Shown here one piece after another: positions 10,489 through 21,298 of a stretch of DNA of 33,876 nucleotides. Each line of letters starts with the position of its first letter. Position 1 is the stretch's first letter. Under the pieces are notes generated by a model. That model made no database searches. It saw only the letters and a list, made by a program, of their open reading frames with translations, and had not been told where the DNA came from. Location: assembly GCA_002224055.1 (NCBI GenBank), contig AZLU01000197.1, positions 43,013-76,888 of the forward strand, in the 5' to 3' direction. A program made the translations under genes and the position numbers. Source of the stretch: Pezizomycotina sp. ARF18 (lineage: Eukaryota > Ascomycota).

Positions 10489-11812
10489 ATTGGTTTTTTT
10501 TTTTTTTTTTTTTTTTTTTTTCGTCGGACTTCGTCTTCATTGAGATATGAGGATGTAGAATGGAAAAAAATTGTATACTGCTTTTTGTATATGAATAAAA
10601 ATTATGGACCAGTTCGGCATGGCCGAAGAAAGCCTTGCCATCTCTTCCTTTTTTCTCTCTTGAGTATGGTAGTTATTGCTTGATACAATTTGAAATAATG
10701 ATAGTTTTTTTTCCTATCGCTATTTTTGATCCCTGTTAGTTACGTGTACACAATTGCATATTTTACAAATCTCGTCACCTGGTGAAAATATTTGTCTCGA
10801 AGGAACAAATATAGCTTCATTTTTCTTCAACAAAAACGCCCGAATCGAAGGGACGGTATTGGGAGAGCACCGATCCGTGGTACTTGCGATACAAAGTTTT
10901 ACGACAAAGTCACTCCTTACAAGTCTCATTGGTGAATGTCCATTTAATATCTGAAGCATTCAGTATTCTTTCTTGGTCGGCGTATTGGGATTCCCCTTCA
11001 AGTAGAAAAAGTCGATATGGTAGGTAGTATACGTAGAGGTTTCATTAAAAAAAGGTCATGTAAAACGTACGTACAGAGAATAGGAGAAAGTAAACAAATA
11101 AAAATCGTATACCAAATGCATCGCTCATATAGAAACACAAAAGGAAATCGTACGCTGGACAATAAAAAGGAAAACACAGAGAACCTACGTGCGGAATTAG
11201 TAGTGTACACGTTTCTGTAAGGTAAGGTTAAGATAAGGTAAAGCGTGAAAGGCGGAGACGAAAAACTCATACAGAAACGCAGAATTGCAAACAGAGTAAA
11301 CGATCAAGAAGACTCGTACAGTCTTGTAATAACAGAGAGAAAAAGTGTGTGGAGAGAGAAGAGAAGCGCTAGACTAGCATGAAAAAACAGAAAGTTGAAT
11401 AGAAAGGAGAAGTAAGAAAGAAAGTAGGATAAACGTGAAGGGGTCGAACATTAAATAAATAATAAAGCTCGTTAACGTTTTAATTTCCCATCAAAATAAA
11501 ATAAATCCGACACATTTTATATTTTAATTAGAAATAAAAACGAGGATATCAGGAAAAGTAAAAAGGGAACATAAATCTGAACGAAACATGACAGTGTCGA
11601 AGCACATTTTTTTGTTTTTTTCGTGCTGGGCTAAAATAGAAAAAAAAAAAAAAAAAAAAAAAAAACGAGTTTCGTGAATAAAAGAGGATTCCATCCGCTA
11701 ATACGCATCGAGAAGAAAAAAATATAAAACGAAAGGACGGCCGCTAAAACAGAACAAACAAAGCAGGAAAAAAGAGAAAAAAGTAGTTGTAAGCAAGAAA
11801 TAATGGGTGAGA
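10489..11812. other. Intergenic between convergent genes
   Basis: This lies between the 3' ends of the secreted-protein gene (+) and the kinase locus (-). It is purine-rich on the plus strand from about 11000 onward, with homopolymers at 10494-10521 (T28) and 11640-11665 (A26). No convincing gene. Short open frames at 10720-11270 on both strands have no coding character. Confidence 0.5.
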
Positions 11813-12585
11813 CTATGAAGAAGGATTAAGTAGGTTGGTCAAGCCGCAGTTCTTCGTCCCAGCGGTTTTCGACACCTCCATCCACCTAGAAAGGATAGCT
11901 TCCGGCTAAAGGATTGGCTGCGCTTGTATATTCGAATGCTGTAGTCTGACCTTGGCGGTTGGTGGGGAATTGCTTTCTTCCCAAGCGTCTGCATACGGAT
12001 GTCTTCAATGGACTTTGCTGTTGCACAACATGCCTCGGCGCAACTAAACGCGGTGTCATTTTGATCGTAGATCTGGAATGCTTGGTGCGACGACAGCTGT
12101 AGAGGGTTCTGTGCCTGCTGGATCGCTTGGAGATAGTCCGTTGGGAATGTAGAGGCGTATCGGCCGAGTTTTTGGGCTGCGCCACTGGCCTGTTGCTTTT
12201 GGGCTTGACTGGCGGCTGCGGTCGAGGTTATACTGTACTTTAGGTTGCTTCACATTTCGTAGGTGGGAGGGATATAACACCATTGTTATCTGTGACTGGT
12301 GCCTTTTGTGACCGGGCGTTTCTACGTGCTTTAGACGGCTGAGCCGCTCTCTGAATGGCGAGTTGGACTGGCTTCGTTTGTGATGAGCTTCGTGGCAGCT
12401 CTTAGATGTGACTTGCGGGGGATGAACCAGGTGTTTTCTTCTTCAAGGGTGACGGAGGTGGAGTACCCACTGCTTGGGGTCGGTTGTAGCGGTGTACGAG
12501 ACCTGGGACTTTCCAATAGCGCGTTCTGCGCTAGTGCGGTGATCCTCCGAAGTTCTTTGGTAACAGCATTCTCCTCGGGCTGTAC
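11813..12585 (-). other. Gln/Pro/Ser-rich coding-like region downstream of the kinase
   Basis: Directly after the TAA at 12586-12588 the same minus-strand frame stays open for about 85 codons (VQPEENAVTKELRRITALAQ, SPRSRTPLQPTPSSGYSTSV, LEEENTWFIPRKSHL). After frame changes there is more protein-like sequence: NGVISLPPT, AASQAQKQQASGAAQKLG, RYASTFPTDYLQAIQQAQN, LQLSSHQAFQIYDQND, then FEYTSAANPLAGSYPF and a final frame to TAG at 11813-11815. There is only one base of space and no promoter between this and the kinase frame, so it is most likely the kinase C-terminal extension interrupted by a stop or an error. A separate small gene is possible. I recognise no domain. Confidence 0.4.
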
Positions 12586-14936
12586 TTAACCGGCGATCGA
12601 AAAAGGTGTCGGCGTTACGCCACGAAATTGTCCGGTGTACTTGCTCGAGAAATATTCATCGGGCTTCCCTTGGCATCTAAGCTCATTCGCGACGACATCT
12701 TTGGAATTGCGGTCTTTCCCTTGTACAACCGGTTCTGCTTTTGTGACCGCAGGTTGAAACTTATGTGATTCTTTGAGTTCAACATGCTGCTCTTTCAGTA
12801 CCTTCGTTCCGTCTTCTTGAGCTTTGGACTGGTTCTTTCGTTGGGGGGATAATTGCTGCTGTAGCTTGGGCTGCTTCTCGAGGTTGGAGTTGATGGCTTT
12901 GATTAATTTGAATTCCGCTCCGGGGCACATCATATCAAGCAATTTCCACGCTTCAGCAACCTTTTGCAAGAACGCTTTCTCGTTTGCTTCCCCAGAGGAG
13001 GCGATCACCTCCTCGAAGGCGTTCTTAATCGATATAAACGCTAGCCTCCCGTACAACTCTTCCGCAGTCGTAGCCCTTTTTACCTCAACACCGGAGGCTT
13101 GACGGTTGATGCTGATCTTAAGATCTTTTCGGGGCTCGAAGATTTCTGGGCTGGGGCTTGGTCTTCTGCTCGGGCTGCGCTTTCTTCTGCTGTTTCGAAG
13201 TCGTCTTCGAATTCGATGATCCTCGTGACTGTTCTTTAACATTGCGCTACGCCGTATCTCGCCGACACGTCAACCCTATCGTGTATATATCGATTCTCCT
13301 GTTTCTACAAGTGTAGATGCCTGTGAACTGTGAGTGTAACTGGTGGGTGTGTAGGTCGTTGCTTGTGCGGTGTACTGGTGCCTCTTCTTGGTGAGCCGCT
13401 CCATCGCTGAAGGAGTCGTATTAAGATTGAGCTTCTTAAAGCCTCAACTTCAGGTTGGTCCGCCAGAATCTGATCCGACGTGAACGTCTTCTCCTGCCTG
13501 GGTCCTTTGAGAATCCGGATCGGAGTAGGCTTAATGGTATCGAACAACCACGAATCGTCATCAGACCCGTTAGATTCCATGCTCCTCATGGTTCTTCGTA
13601 TAGCTGGGTAGGCTGACTTATTTCCTTGCCCCGCAACCCAAAGTCTCTTGCGATCAAGTAATTTTCAGGATTTCCGTCCTGCAGCATATTTGATGAAACG
13701 ATGTTGCAACATCTCCTCGCGCTTGGTCGCTGCTCTGGATCCTTTATGAGGCACTTTTCAACGAAATCTTGAAGTCCCTAGTCACTCTGATCCTTCAATC
13801 GTGGCGCAGGCTTCTTTGGAATGGCCAGCAGTGCTTTCATCGGATGTATGGTCGGAATTGGAGGTTCGCCATTCCCCATTTCCATCGCCGTTATCCCAGA
13901 GACCACACGTCGCCTTGCAATCGTACCCAGCCTGTTCTATAACTTCGGGGGCCATCCAATACGGTGTTCCAACAAGGTTCCGGATACTTAACATTCCTAA
14001 GTTGAGCGGCGACAACCAAATCGCAAGCTTGACTTCACCGGTTTCCGAGAGGAGGACGTTGCGGATTTTATGTCTCTTGAATCTTTCCTTCGTCGTGTAG
14101 GTATACGAGCGCCTTGAGGATTTCTCGACAGATGATAGCAATGTGCCTTTCCTTAAAAGGCGCAGGTTTCATCTGTGAAGTGTTAGCGCGCTATTCTTAT
14201 GACACAAACAAAAAAGACTCATCCAGAAGAAAGGTAATCCCAACTTACCAAGTCAAGGCATGAACCTCCCCCAGATATTCCATACTATCCATAGCTTATA
14301 TCCTCGCACGAAATGAATCGAGATACTGTACAACGTGTGGGCTGACGCAATCTTATGACCGAAATTTCTTGCTGAATCTCCGAAAGTCATCTTCGCTTGC
14401 TTCGAGGTCGATCTAGTGAAACACATTTTCGTGTAAGCCAATAAAACGTCCAAAAAAGCTGACTTTGAAACAAAACGCGACAGAAACGAGAATGAGTTTG
14501 CGGCGCCGCAGAATTGAACTAACATGTTTTACAGCGACTGTCCTCCCAGTGGATCTGTCAATTGCTTTGTATACGACGTCCAAAACTACCACCTATATAT
14601 CGTTGAAGAAAGAAGAAAAAAATTAATCCCAGGGAAGAATTGTTAGTCTGTTGTTAATTTCAACCGCAGAATTGAACTAACATGTTTTACAGCGACTGTC
14701 CTCCCAGTGGATCTGTCAATTGCTTTGTATACGACTCCAAAACTACCACCTATATATCGTTGAAGAAAAGAAGAAAAAAATCCCAGGGAAGAATTGTTAG
14801 TCTGTTGTTAATTTCAACACGCGAAATGAAGTCGGCTGTTATTTTCATTTTAATTTTCGGGGGGAGGGAGCCGCACATCCTAACTGTTCCATAACTGGTA
14901 TTTCGCCGCCAGGACATCTCCGTCTGCGGCCGACAT
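12586..14936 (-). CDS. Ste20-family germinal-centre-type Ser/Thr protein kinase (Sid1/SepL, Nak1 or MST-like class)
   Basis: The kinase domain is N-terminal. Exon 1 (14936-14877) starts MSAADGDVLAAKYQLW and, one base missing, E-Q-L-G. Exon 2 (14749-14682) supplies the ATP loop and the VAVK lysine: CGSFGVVYKAIDRSTG, then RTVAVKH. Exon 3 (from 14412) gives IDLEASEDDF, EIQQEIS and FVRGYKLWIV. Further on come HIAIICREILKALVYLHDEG, the catalytic loop (H)RDIK with the following N recoverable by frame change, LLSETGEVKLA, VGTPYWMAPEVIEQAGYD (activation segment and APE), SLGITAMEMGNGEP, IHPMKAL and CLIKDPEQRPSA. A regulatory tail follows: DDSWLFDTIKPTPIRILK, a Ser/Pro region, and a helical block (NAFEEVIASSGEANEKAF, WKLLDMMCPGAEFKLIKAI). 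GCK kinases of this type act in septation and polarity signalling in fungi. Exon 2 is tandemly duplicated. Many single-base breaks affect the domain. The end at the TAA in 12586-12588 may not be the real end. Confidence 0.83.
14506..14663. repeat. Tandem duplication, copy 1 (carries kinase exon 2, 69-nt version)
   Basis: This near-identical partner of 14664-14818 starts CCGCAGAATTGAACT and ends TTAATTTCAA. It contains the second copy of the ATP-loop exon at 14524-14592 (minus strand). That exon has one extra base relative to the other copy (GGACGTC instead of GGAGTC), so it is 69 instead of 68 nt. The GTTAGT donor and TATAG acceptor are intact. It also carries a TTAA insertion after the A-rich tract. 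Confidence 0.9.
14664..14818. repeat. Tandem duplication, copy 2 (carries kinase exon 2, 68-nt version)
   Basis: This is the copy nearer to the kinase start. Its exon at 14682-14749 (minus strand) is 68 nt, completes the split Cys codon from exon 1 and keeps the G-x-G-x-x-G loop in frame (L-G-C-G-S-F-G). The repeat covers the exon plus flanking intron on both sides. The two copies differ only by a few one- to four-base insertions or deletions. Confidence 0.9.
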
Positions 14937-14975
14937 GACGGCGGCCAAAGCTTTCGCAACTTTGCGACGAAGCTG

Positions 14976-15010
<35 letters not shown>

Positions 15011-16994
15011 TTCTCGATGAGGCGCGCCGCTTTCCTCTTATTATTCGGAACGTATAATAATATATCTCGAGAAGTCGTTTCCTGCCCTCAAGGAGAGGGT
15101 TTCGTAAAAAGAGAGGAAGAGAACGTCGCTACAAAACTCGTTGGTTTATTGACGGTTTCGAGTTTGTAGGACGATGGGGAACGCGCGAGGAGAGAAAAGG
15201 GAAAAGGAAAAGAAAAAGAGAAGGGGAGTTGGCGAGAGTGATAGCTTTTGAGGAATAGCTGAATTGGGGTCCTTTGGGTCAATTGCTATAAATGGGACAT
15301 TAAAAAAAAAATTAATTAAGACAAATCAAAAAAATAATAAATATAAAAAAAAAAAAAAAAAAAAGTTGCAGGGTAGAGAGAAGAAGAAAAGAAAAGAGAG
15401 AAGCTAAGTTATAGTAGTAAAAAGTGTCTAAATACGGAAAACAGAAGCGTAGAAGAGAAGAAAAAAAAAAAAAAAAAAAAGATAAAAAAAGAGTAGGAAA
15501 AAAGAAATACCTAGTATAAGGAGAGAGAGACACAAGAGACAAAAAGAAGTAATAAAGATATAATCTGTGTAATGCTTTGCTGGAAGAGCGCGCGCGAGGA
15601 ACTCGAGGAGGAGGAACCGATTACCGGGATTGTCAGAGAAGAGTTTTATGCCAGCTTCGTTGAAGAACAGAAGAAGAAAAAAATTGTTATAACTTTGTAA
15701 GAGAGACGATTGAAGTCTTCTTGCTTTTGGAAGAATAAAAAAATAAATAATAAAATAATAAGATAAAAAAAAAATAAAAAAGCATTAAAGAGAGGAAGGA
15801 AGTTTGTTATAAAAAAAAAAAAAAAAAAAAAAAAAGAATGCAGTAAACAAATAAATAAAATAAATAAAAAATTCACACACTCTCGACGGTCACTTAAGTG
15901 TAAGTGAGAGAGGGTGAGATGGCAAAGAATTGCTTTGCTGCTGTCATTCCTTTCGTTCTCTCGCTCTCGTTCTATTCTCATTTTTTGTTTCCTTTTTTTT
16001 TTTTCCACGGCGACCTCTCTTCTCTCACACTAAGCACGGGGTCTCCGGAATAGCATATGAAACGCGCGCCAGGTGAGAAAACGGAAGAAAAAGAAAAGAA
16101 TGGAAAAGAAAAGGAAAAAAAAAAAAAAGAAAAAGAAGGAAACAGGGCGCAGGCAGGGGAAAGGGAAGAAGGAAGAAGGAAAGAAAAAGGGAATCTTGCG
16201 ACAGAGACAACCAGGGATTAATATGATGTGGCAGGAGAGTATTCGACAATTGATAGCTGATAACCAAGGATTTCCTACGTCTTTTGTCTTATTTCAGTTA
16301 AAAACTTAAAAAGGGAAAGGGAAAAGCAAAGAAAAGATAGGTAAAAAGGTGTCCGGGATTGTTACATTTCTGGCCTGGACACTCTTTTTCGATGACAACG
16401 ATGTATAGATGATAGACCGGTATAGGATTGTCACAATAATAACGTTAGTGGTCCAATTTTACTTTTTTTTTTTTTTTTTTTTTTGAAGCTATATACTACC
16501 TAGGCAGTATTATTGTGGGGACGCGATAATTTGATAAGGTGCACCCTGCTGTATTGGAACCGGTTGTTGTTCCAACTAAAAACTCCTTCGTTACTCCTTC
16601 TCTCCTCCTCGTTCTCTTAGCCCAAATTAAACCCCTCATTCTCTCTCTCTCTCTTTCTCTAGGCTCCGCTCTCCTCTTTCTCTTCTTTTTACCCTCCTTC
16701 GATCTCTGTTTCTCACCTTATTCTCTCGCTTCAACGAAAAAAAAAGAAAATTGCTTTTTTTTCCACTCTAAATTCGTCGCGTTCTCGTTTCCAGGACAAC
16801 CACCAAAAAAAAAAATCGGTGCAATTTTTCTGAACCTGTGGAAACGAGAACAAGCCCCCAGATGCCCACTTCTCTATTCCCACACATTCCCGTCTAAACG
16901 CCCCGAGCAAACCAACCAGACGATCAGATTGAAAGCAACATGCATGTATTACAATGTATGCAGGTAATCAAAGACAATGTAACAAGAATAGAAT

Positions 16995-17027
<33 letters not shown>

Positions 17028-17077
17028 ACGCAAAAGTGGAATAACGATCGTGAAATGTTGAAAATCAGGAAATGAAA
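14937..17077. other. Intergenic, homopolymer-rich upstream region of the kinase
   Basis: This 2.1-kb stretch lies upstream of the kinase start and past the 3' end of the gamma-tubulin complex gene. From 15100 to 16330 the plus strand is strongly purine-rich, so the kinase-sense strand is pyrimidine-rich. From 16540 to 16760 the plus strand is pyrimidine-rich instead. Long runs: A29 at 14979-15007, A20 at 15345-15364, A20 at 15461-15480, A25 at 15811-15835, T22 at 16463-16484, A28 at 16999-17026. The open frames here are translations of low-complexity DNA and I do not regard them as genes. Confidence 0.6.
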
Positions 17078-20000
17078 CTAGCCCGTTATCGTCGATCCAG
17101 CCTCAAGGAAGTCGGCTAGAAGATCAAGTGTCTCAGGGTAGACTGCCTGCTCTGGCGATACTTCTCAAGCCTGCGACCAAGAAATATGGAGTTGGTCCGA
17201 ATTGTCCGATACCGACTGAATATATTCCTCGTGAGATTGCCCTTCTGCCTGTATCGGAAGTGTGATATCACCTTCGTCCTCGCCGCCGCTGTCTCTGCTT
17301 CCAAGTGTTCAGCCGCATCGTCTCGCACACTTTCCGATTCCGATTCGGCGCCATCACCACCACCTCCTCCACTATCAGAGCCTGAGCTCGAGTCGTCCTC
17401 AGAATCTGCCTCCGCCCGCCTGTTTCGCTGTCGCGCTCTCCGGCGGTACGATTTCTCTTCGGGGGCACTCTGTATTGATCCTTCCGCTGTGCTCTGGCTG
17501 ATATCTATAAAACGAGGCAAGGTCCAAGTATCGACACAAATAGTTCTGAAAATGCATAAACTGTCGTTTTTTTTTTTTTTTTTTTTTTAGGTTGAGTAAG
17601 CCTCGTGTCGCCGTAATTAAAAAATCAAAGTTCGTACAAAAAGAAAAGAAAGAAAAGAAGAAGGTTCTTGGAAGAACAAGAAAAACAGGCGAGAGATTTT
17701 ATGTTTAATTACCCGAGCCCCAAGCAGCAAAGATCACGGATCTGTCAATGTGCTTTGCATGGGAGTTAACAATGCTATCAAGTCCTCCGCGGCGAAAGGC
17801 TTTCCTTAATGGCTTCGGATTCTGGCGAGAGTACCTATTCCATGAAAGGAAAAACATATTTTAGCAACAAACATTCCTGGGTTTACACCTAAAATTTCGC
17901 AATGTTGTTAATAAGTATTTACCAGATCCGTGAGATACCGATGTATCGCATTAATGCACACGAGTAGTTTCCATCTCAGTTATAAAACTCGGTGCTAGAC
18001 TCAGATCGATTTCTTCTTCATCACTATCCCTAACCTTTCTTATCCGCAATTTTTCAAGGCCGCTCAGTGCCCTTTTGATCATAAGCATGAACGACCATAT
18101 TTTGGTATGCTTGACACTTGCCGTATTGATGACGTTCATTATTGGCCACGATAGACGGTAGTCCAGAATTAAACTATCCGTATACTGTGCTTTCAAGCGG
18201 CGCCGTCGCAGAAGGAAACGGAAGATGAGTTTGGCCGTATACTCCGGATGCTTGCCCGAGAAATGTCCACGTGCGGGTTTCCAGGTATGTGCTTTGTAAG
18301 AGTTCGGTCAGAAGAAATCGATCGTCCCAATTATCGAGGCCCGCATCAATCTTCTCGAACAGTGCAAGGGCGAAGGAATGGTTTGCATGGCCGTCTCGCA
18401 TGAATAGATGTTCGTGAGCGCATCCAACGAATCCCACAGCCGCAATCGTAGCAGAGAATGTGCCTGAGCTCGTCGCTGACGGTTCGGTGAGCGACGTCAA
18501 GCCAACTTGAGATGGCCGTGTTCACAGCCTCATCGAACGGCGACAAGGACGTGTCTTTCCCACAAACAGACTCGTATGTTAGCGTAATACTGGAAGCGCT
18601 CGGTAGTCTTGACGTGATCGAAGACGTCGGGTCTTCCGCAGGCGCTGCAGGAATAGAACACTTTTCCCAGTGACCAGAATCTTCTGGACGTGGACCTCAA
18701 GGAATTCAGGGGCGAGAATCTTTCCGGATTGCGTCCCGGTTTAAGATATATTTGTCGTGCCAAAGATCCTTCAACCAATTCTCATTGATTGCTTCTTCAT
18801 CGAGAACAGCTCGTCTTGCATTCGATGAAGAAGTTCTCGCCGCCCACCTGGGTACTCAGTTTCTCCGCCGACCATCCATCTTATAACAGGGCGGAGGTAT
18901 TATTAAGGAAGGGAAGAACATTCTCGCAATGAACTCGTATTCTTCAACCTCGCCGACGGATTGTAATTCGCAGGCTTTCCTGTAGAGCAATTCCAAGTGC
19001 ACGAAAGACAAGGCTCCGTAGTTGTCAAGACTTTTCAAAAGCTCAGTCGCGAGCTCGAAAGGATACGAATACGTCGTAGCTAGGCTCCAGTTGCTCCTGC
19101 AACCCTAAAAGGGAGGCATTCACATCTCTATATTCAGCTCCTTTTTTAACTACGAACGCTCTTCCAACGGGACTAGTGTTTTTGCCTGCCAAAACAAAAT
19201 ACTCTCCTCAAGCCCTGCGATAAGAGTCTGCATCGACGCGGGCCAGTCCCGGCGACGGCTCCAATGGGCTTCAGAGCTAGTGTTATAACGTCGATAAGTT
19301 TCTAATGTTGAACATATGCGCCCCTTCTCGACCGAACCAGTCGAGCATTGCCGCAAAGCCGTCCGCGGACGCATGTCTTAAGACATAGCGTGACTCTACC
19401 TACAAATTATTTTAGATTGTTTGGACTTAAATATATATACATATATATAAGGATCGAGGAGACCTACTGTCACTTTGCCGTCTTCGGAGATATTGAACAA
19501 TGAAGATTCTAATGCGTTCATATGAAAAAGAACTTCTCGAACCACTTGGAGCTCTGTGAGGACCAAATAGTTTGCTACCCAGGACGCTCAAGGTTAATGC
19601 AGCAACAGGAGACGGTGTAGAGATGGAGACTTCTCACCTTTTTCGTCATTGGAAAGCCCAAATAATACAGGCTCGTTTGCTCTTTTTCTGACAAGCTCAC
19701 TTTGGTCGTCCAGTACTGAGATTTCACCAAGTCGTCCATAGGCTTTCTGTTAACAAAATTGACATACTTCTCCACCTCCTTAGCGAGGTCTTCCTCTGGA
19801 TCTGCCTCTACCTTTAGCCATTATTAGTTACCTAGATACCGCCATCCTATATTGCCATTATTCACCCTGTCAAACGGGGGCATGCATACTTCAATTGTAA
19901 CTTTTGGTTTTTTCTCCCTCGATATTTTGGCAAATATCGCACCGTCATCATCATCCCAATCAGACTCTGACGAGCCTGCTCCAAAATCTACGGGTCTCCA

Positions 20001-20710
20001 GATGTCTCCATCATTTTCAGACGAAGAGTCACCTTTTCCGTATTTCCAGGTGATAAATGACTCTTCTTGTGCAGCAGCAGCTTCAGAGGCTTCCCGTGTA
20101 GACACGAGCTCTTCCAAGACCTCTCCACCTCTCGGGACAGGGTTCGACGACAGCTCTAGCAAGAGCATAAGCGCTTCCGGTTGTAACTATGTTTTTTAAA
20201 AATTAGCGTTCGAAAGGATCTCAAATAATCTTTCTGCATCTCTTAAAGTCTAATACCTACCGGAGCACCTGAAGCCTTTAGCTCTCTATCAGCGAAGAGA
20301 GCTCGTCCGCAACAGTCTCATGGTTCCTGACACGGAACTTTTCTTCAAGCCCCTTCAGCCGCTCATCGATCGCAAATGGGTCTGCACTTAGGAATGTGTG
20401 GGTTCTGAAATTTTTGAGAACAAAATCCTACAAGGTGGCCGGTGGGAAGTAGACTTGTTATCAGTTTTTTCGATCGTGTAGACGACTGAGAAATAGATAT
20501 GCGTCAGGTGTTTACCCGACATAGGGCGAAGTTTTCGGGATCGGCCTGTGCTGAATTTGTTAGCTAGCTTTCTCGGCTTTCCAAGTGATAAACTTATCGA
20601 AAGAGTGGACGGAACTGAAGTATAGAAAACAACATGCCTCATCATTAATGCCAGTAAACACTGGTGATCAACTGAAGGGCGAGGTCTGTTGTTATTTGCG
20701 TTCGCGACAT
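17078..20710 (-). CDS. Gamma-tubulin complex component, Spc97/Spc98 family (GCP5/6-like)
   Basis: Members of this family build the gamma-tubulin complex that nucleates microtubules at the spindle pole body. The ATG at 20710 starts MSRTQITTDLALQLITSV. Then come VHSFDKFITWKAEKAS, HTFLSADPFAIDERLKGLEE, KFRVRNHETVADELSSLI, an intron at 20187-20260, LQPEALMLLLELSSNPV, and the acidic block SSSENDGDIWRPVDFGAGSS, characteristic of GCP N-terminal regions. The middle has KSQYWTTKVSLSEKEQTSLY, VLFHMNALESSLF, an intron at 19400-19467, and ASADGFAAMLDWFG. The C-terminal GCP domain has DAGLDNWDDRFLLTELLQST, then LILDYRLSWPIMNVI and IWSFMLMIKRALSGLEKLRI, followed by a linker rich in Ser, Asp, Gly and Arg (17270-17520) and the end LADFLEAGSTITG with TAG at 17078-17080. 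The GCP5/GCP6 assignment rests on the long acidic N-terminus. At least ten frame changes interrupt the span, and a run of 22 T lies at 17567-17588 in an intron. Confidence 0.82.
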
Positions 20711-21298
20711 TGTTGATGCTTTGACAACGGGCGTTCCGTTGTCGTGGAGGAAGGTAGGTCTTTCTTTGTTCCGGTTTCGCGTCTACCCAAAGCTTTCGAT
20801 AATCCAACAAAACGACGGCAGTTGCCGAAGCCACAAAGATTATTATTATTAAGTATTTATTTAACGGCTTGTCTCTCTCCTTTTTTCTTTTTTTTTTTTT
20901 TCCTTTTCTTCTTTCTTTTTTTTTTTTTTTTGCATTTCCTCTCAGCTTAATCTCCAAAATGGGTAACACGGTCACCGACTCGGAAGTTTTAGATCCTATC
21001 AGGGGCGTTTAAGTATTTTTTATAAGTTAGAAAAAAAAAAAAAAAAAAAAAAACCACAGATATTCATCTCGATTCAAAATCCAGAGAGAGAACTCCAACA
21101 GCTCGCTCACTTCACCAAGAGTTAATATACATCACGCTATATCCGAAACTCTAGCTTCTTGTCTCCTCGCTCGCTCATGCCATTCGAAAACCTAGACGAA
21201 CAGCGCCGAGATAGAGTTCAATTCCGTTTTTCGACTTAATTCCGCTTCGACCGTTTCCAATTATTCTACGCTCATTTTCGTTCTCTATCTAGCCTATC
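20711..21298. promoter_or_regulatory. Shared divergent promoter region
   Basis: These 588 bp separate the start codons of the gamma-tubulin complex gene (-) and the mannosyltransferase gene (+), so both promoters must lie here or overlap the genes. It carries pyrimidine-rich blocks at 20871-20937 and a run of 23 A at 21031-21053. No defined binding site is recognised. Confidence 0.6.

Noticed and set aside
9836-10540. 234-codon open frame on the minus strand
   Set aside because: It is the antisense of the secreted-protein gene and begins in a translated T-run. Its Arg/Ser-rich content is the mirror of a GC-rich Ser/Ala/Pro gene.
3880-12588. Reassignment of TAA/TAG to glutamine
   Set aside because: Several in-frame stops would read well as Gln, but TAA and TAG end the mannosyltransferase, FGAM synthase, O-methyltransferase and cysteine synthase frames at the right places. 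No fungal nuclear code uses TAA/TAG as Gln.
15088-16309. Several Phe/Leu/Ser-rich or Lys-rich open frames
   Set aside because: They are translations of homopolymer and purine/pyrimidine-rich DNA, with no family resemblance and no splice context.
20388-20975. 195-codon minus-strand frame starting at 20975
   Set aside because: Its first half is a translated A-rich tract. The recognisable gamma-tubulin complex protein starts at the ATG at 20710 in other frames.
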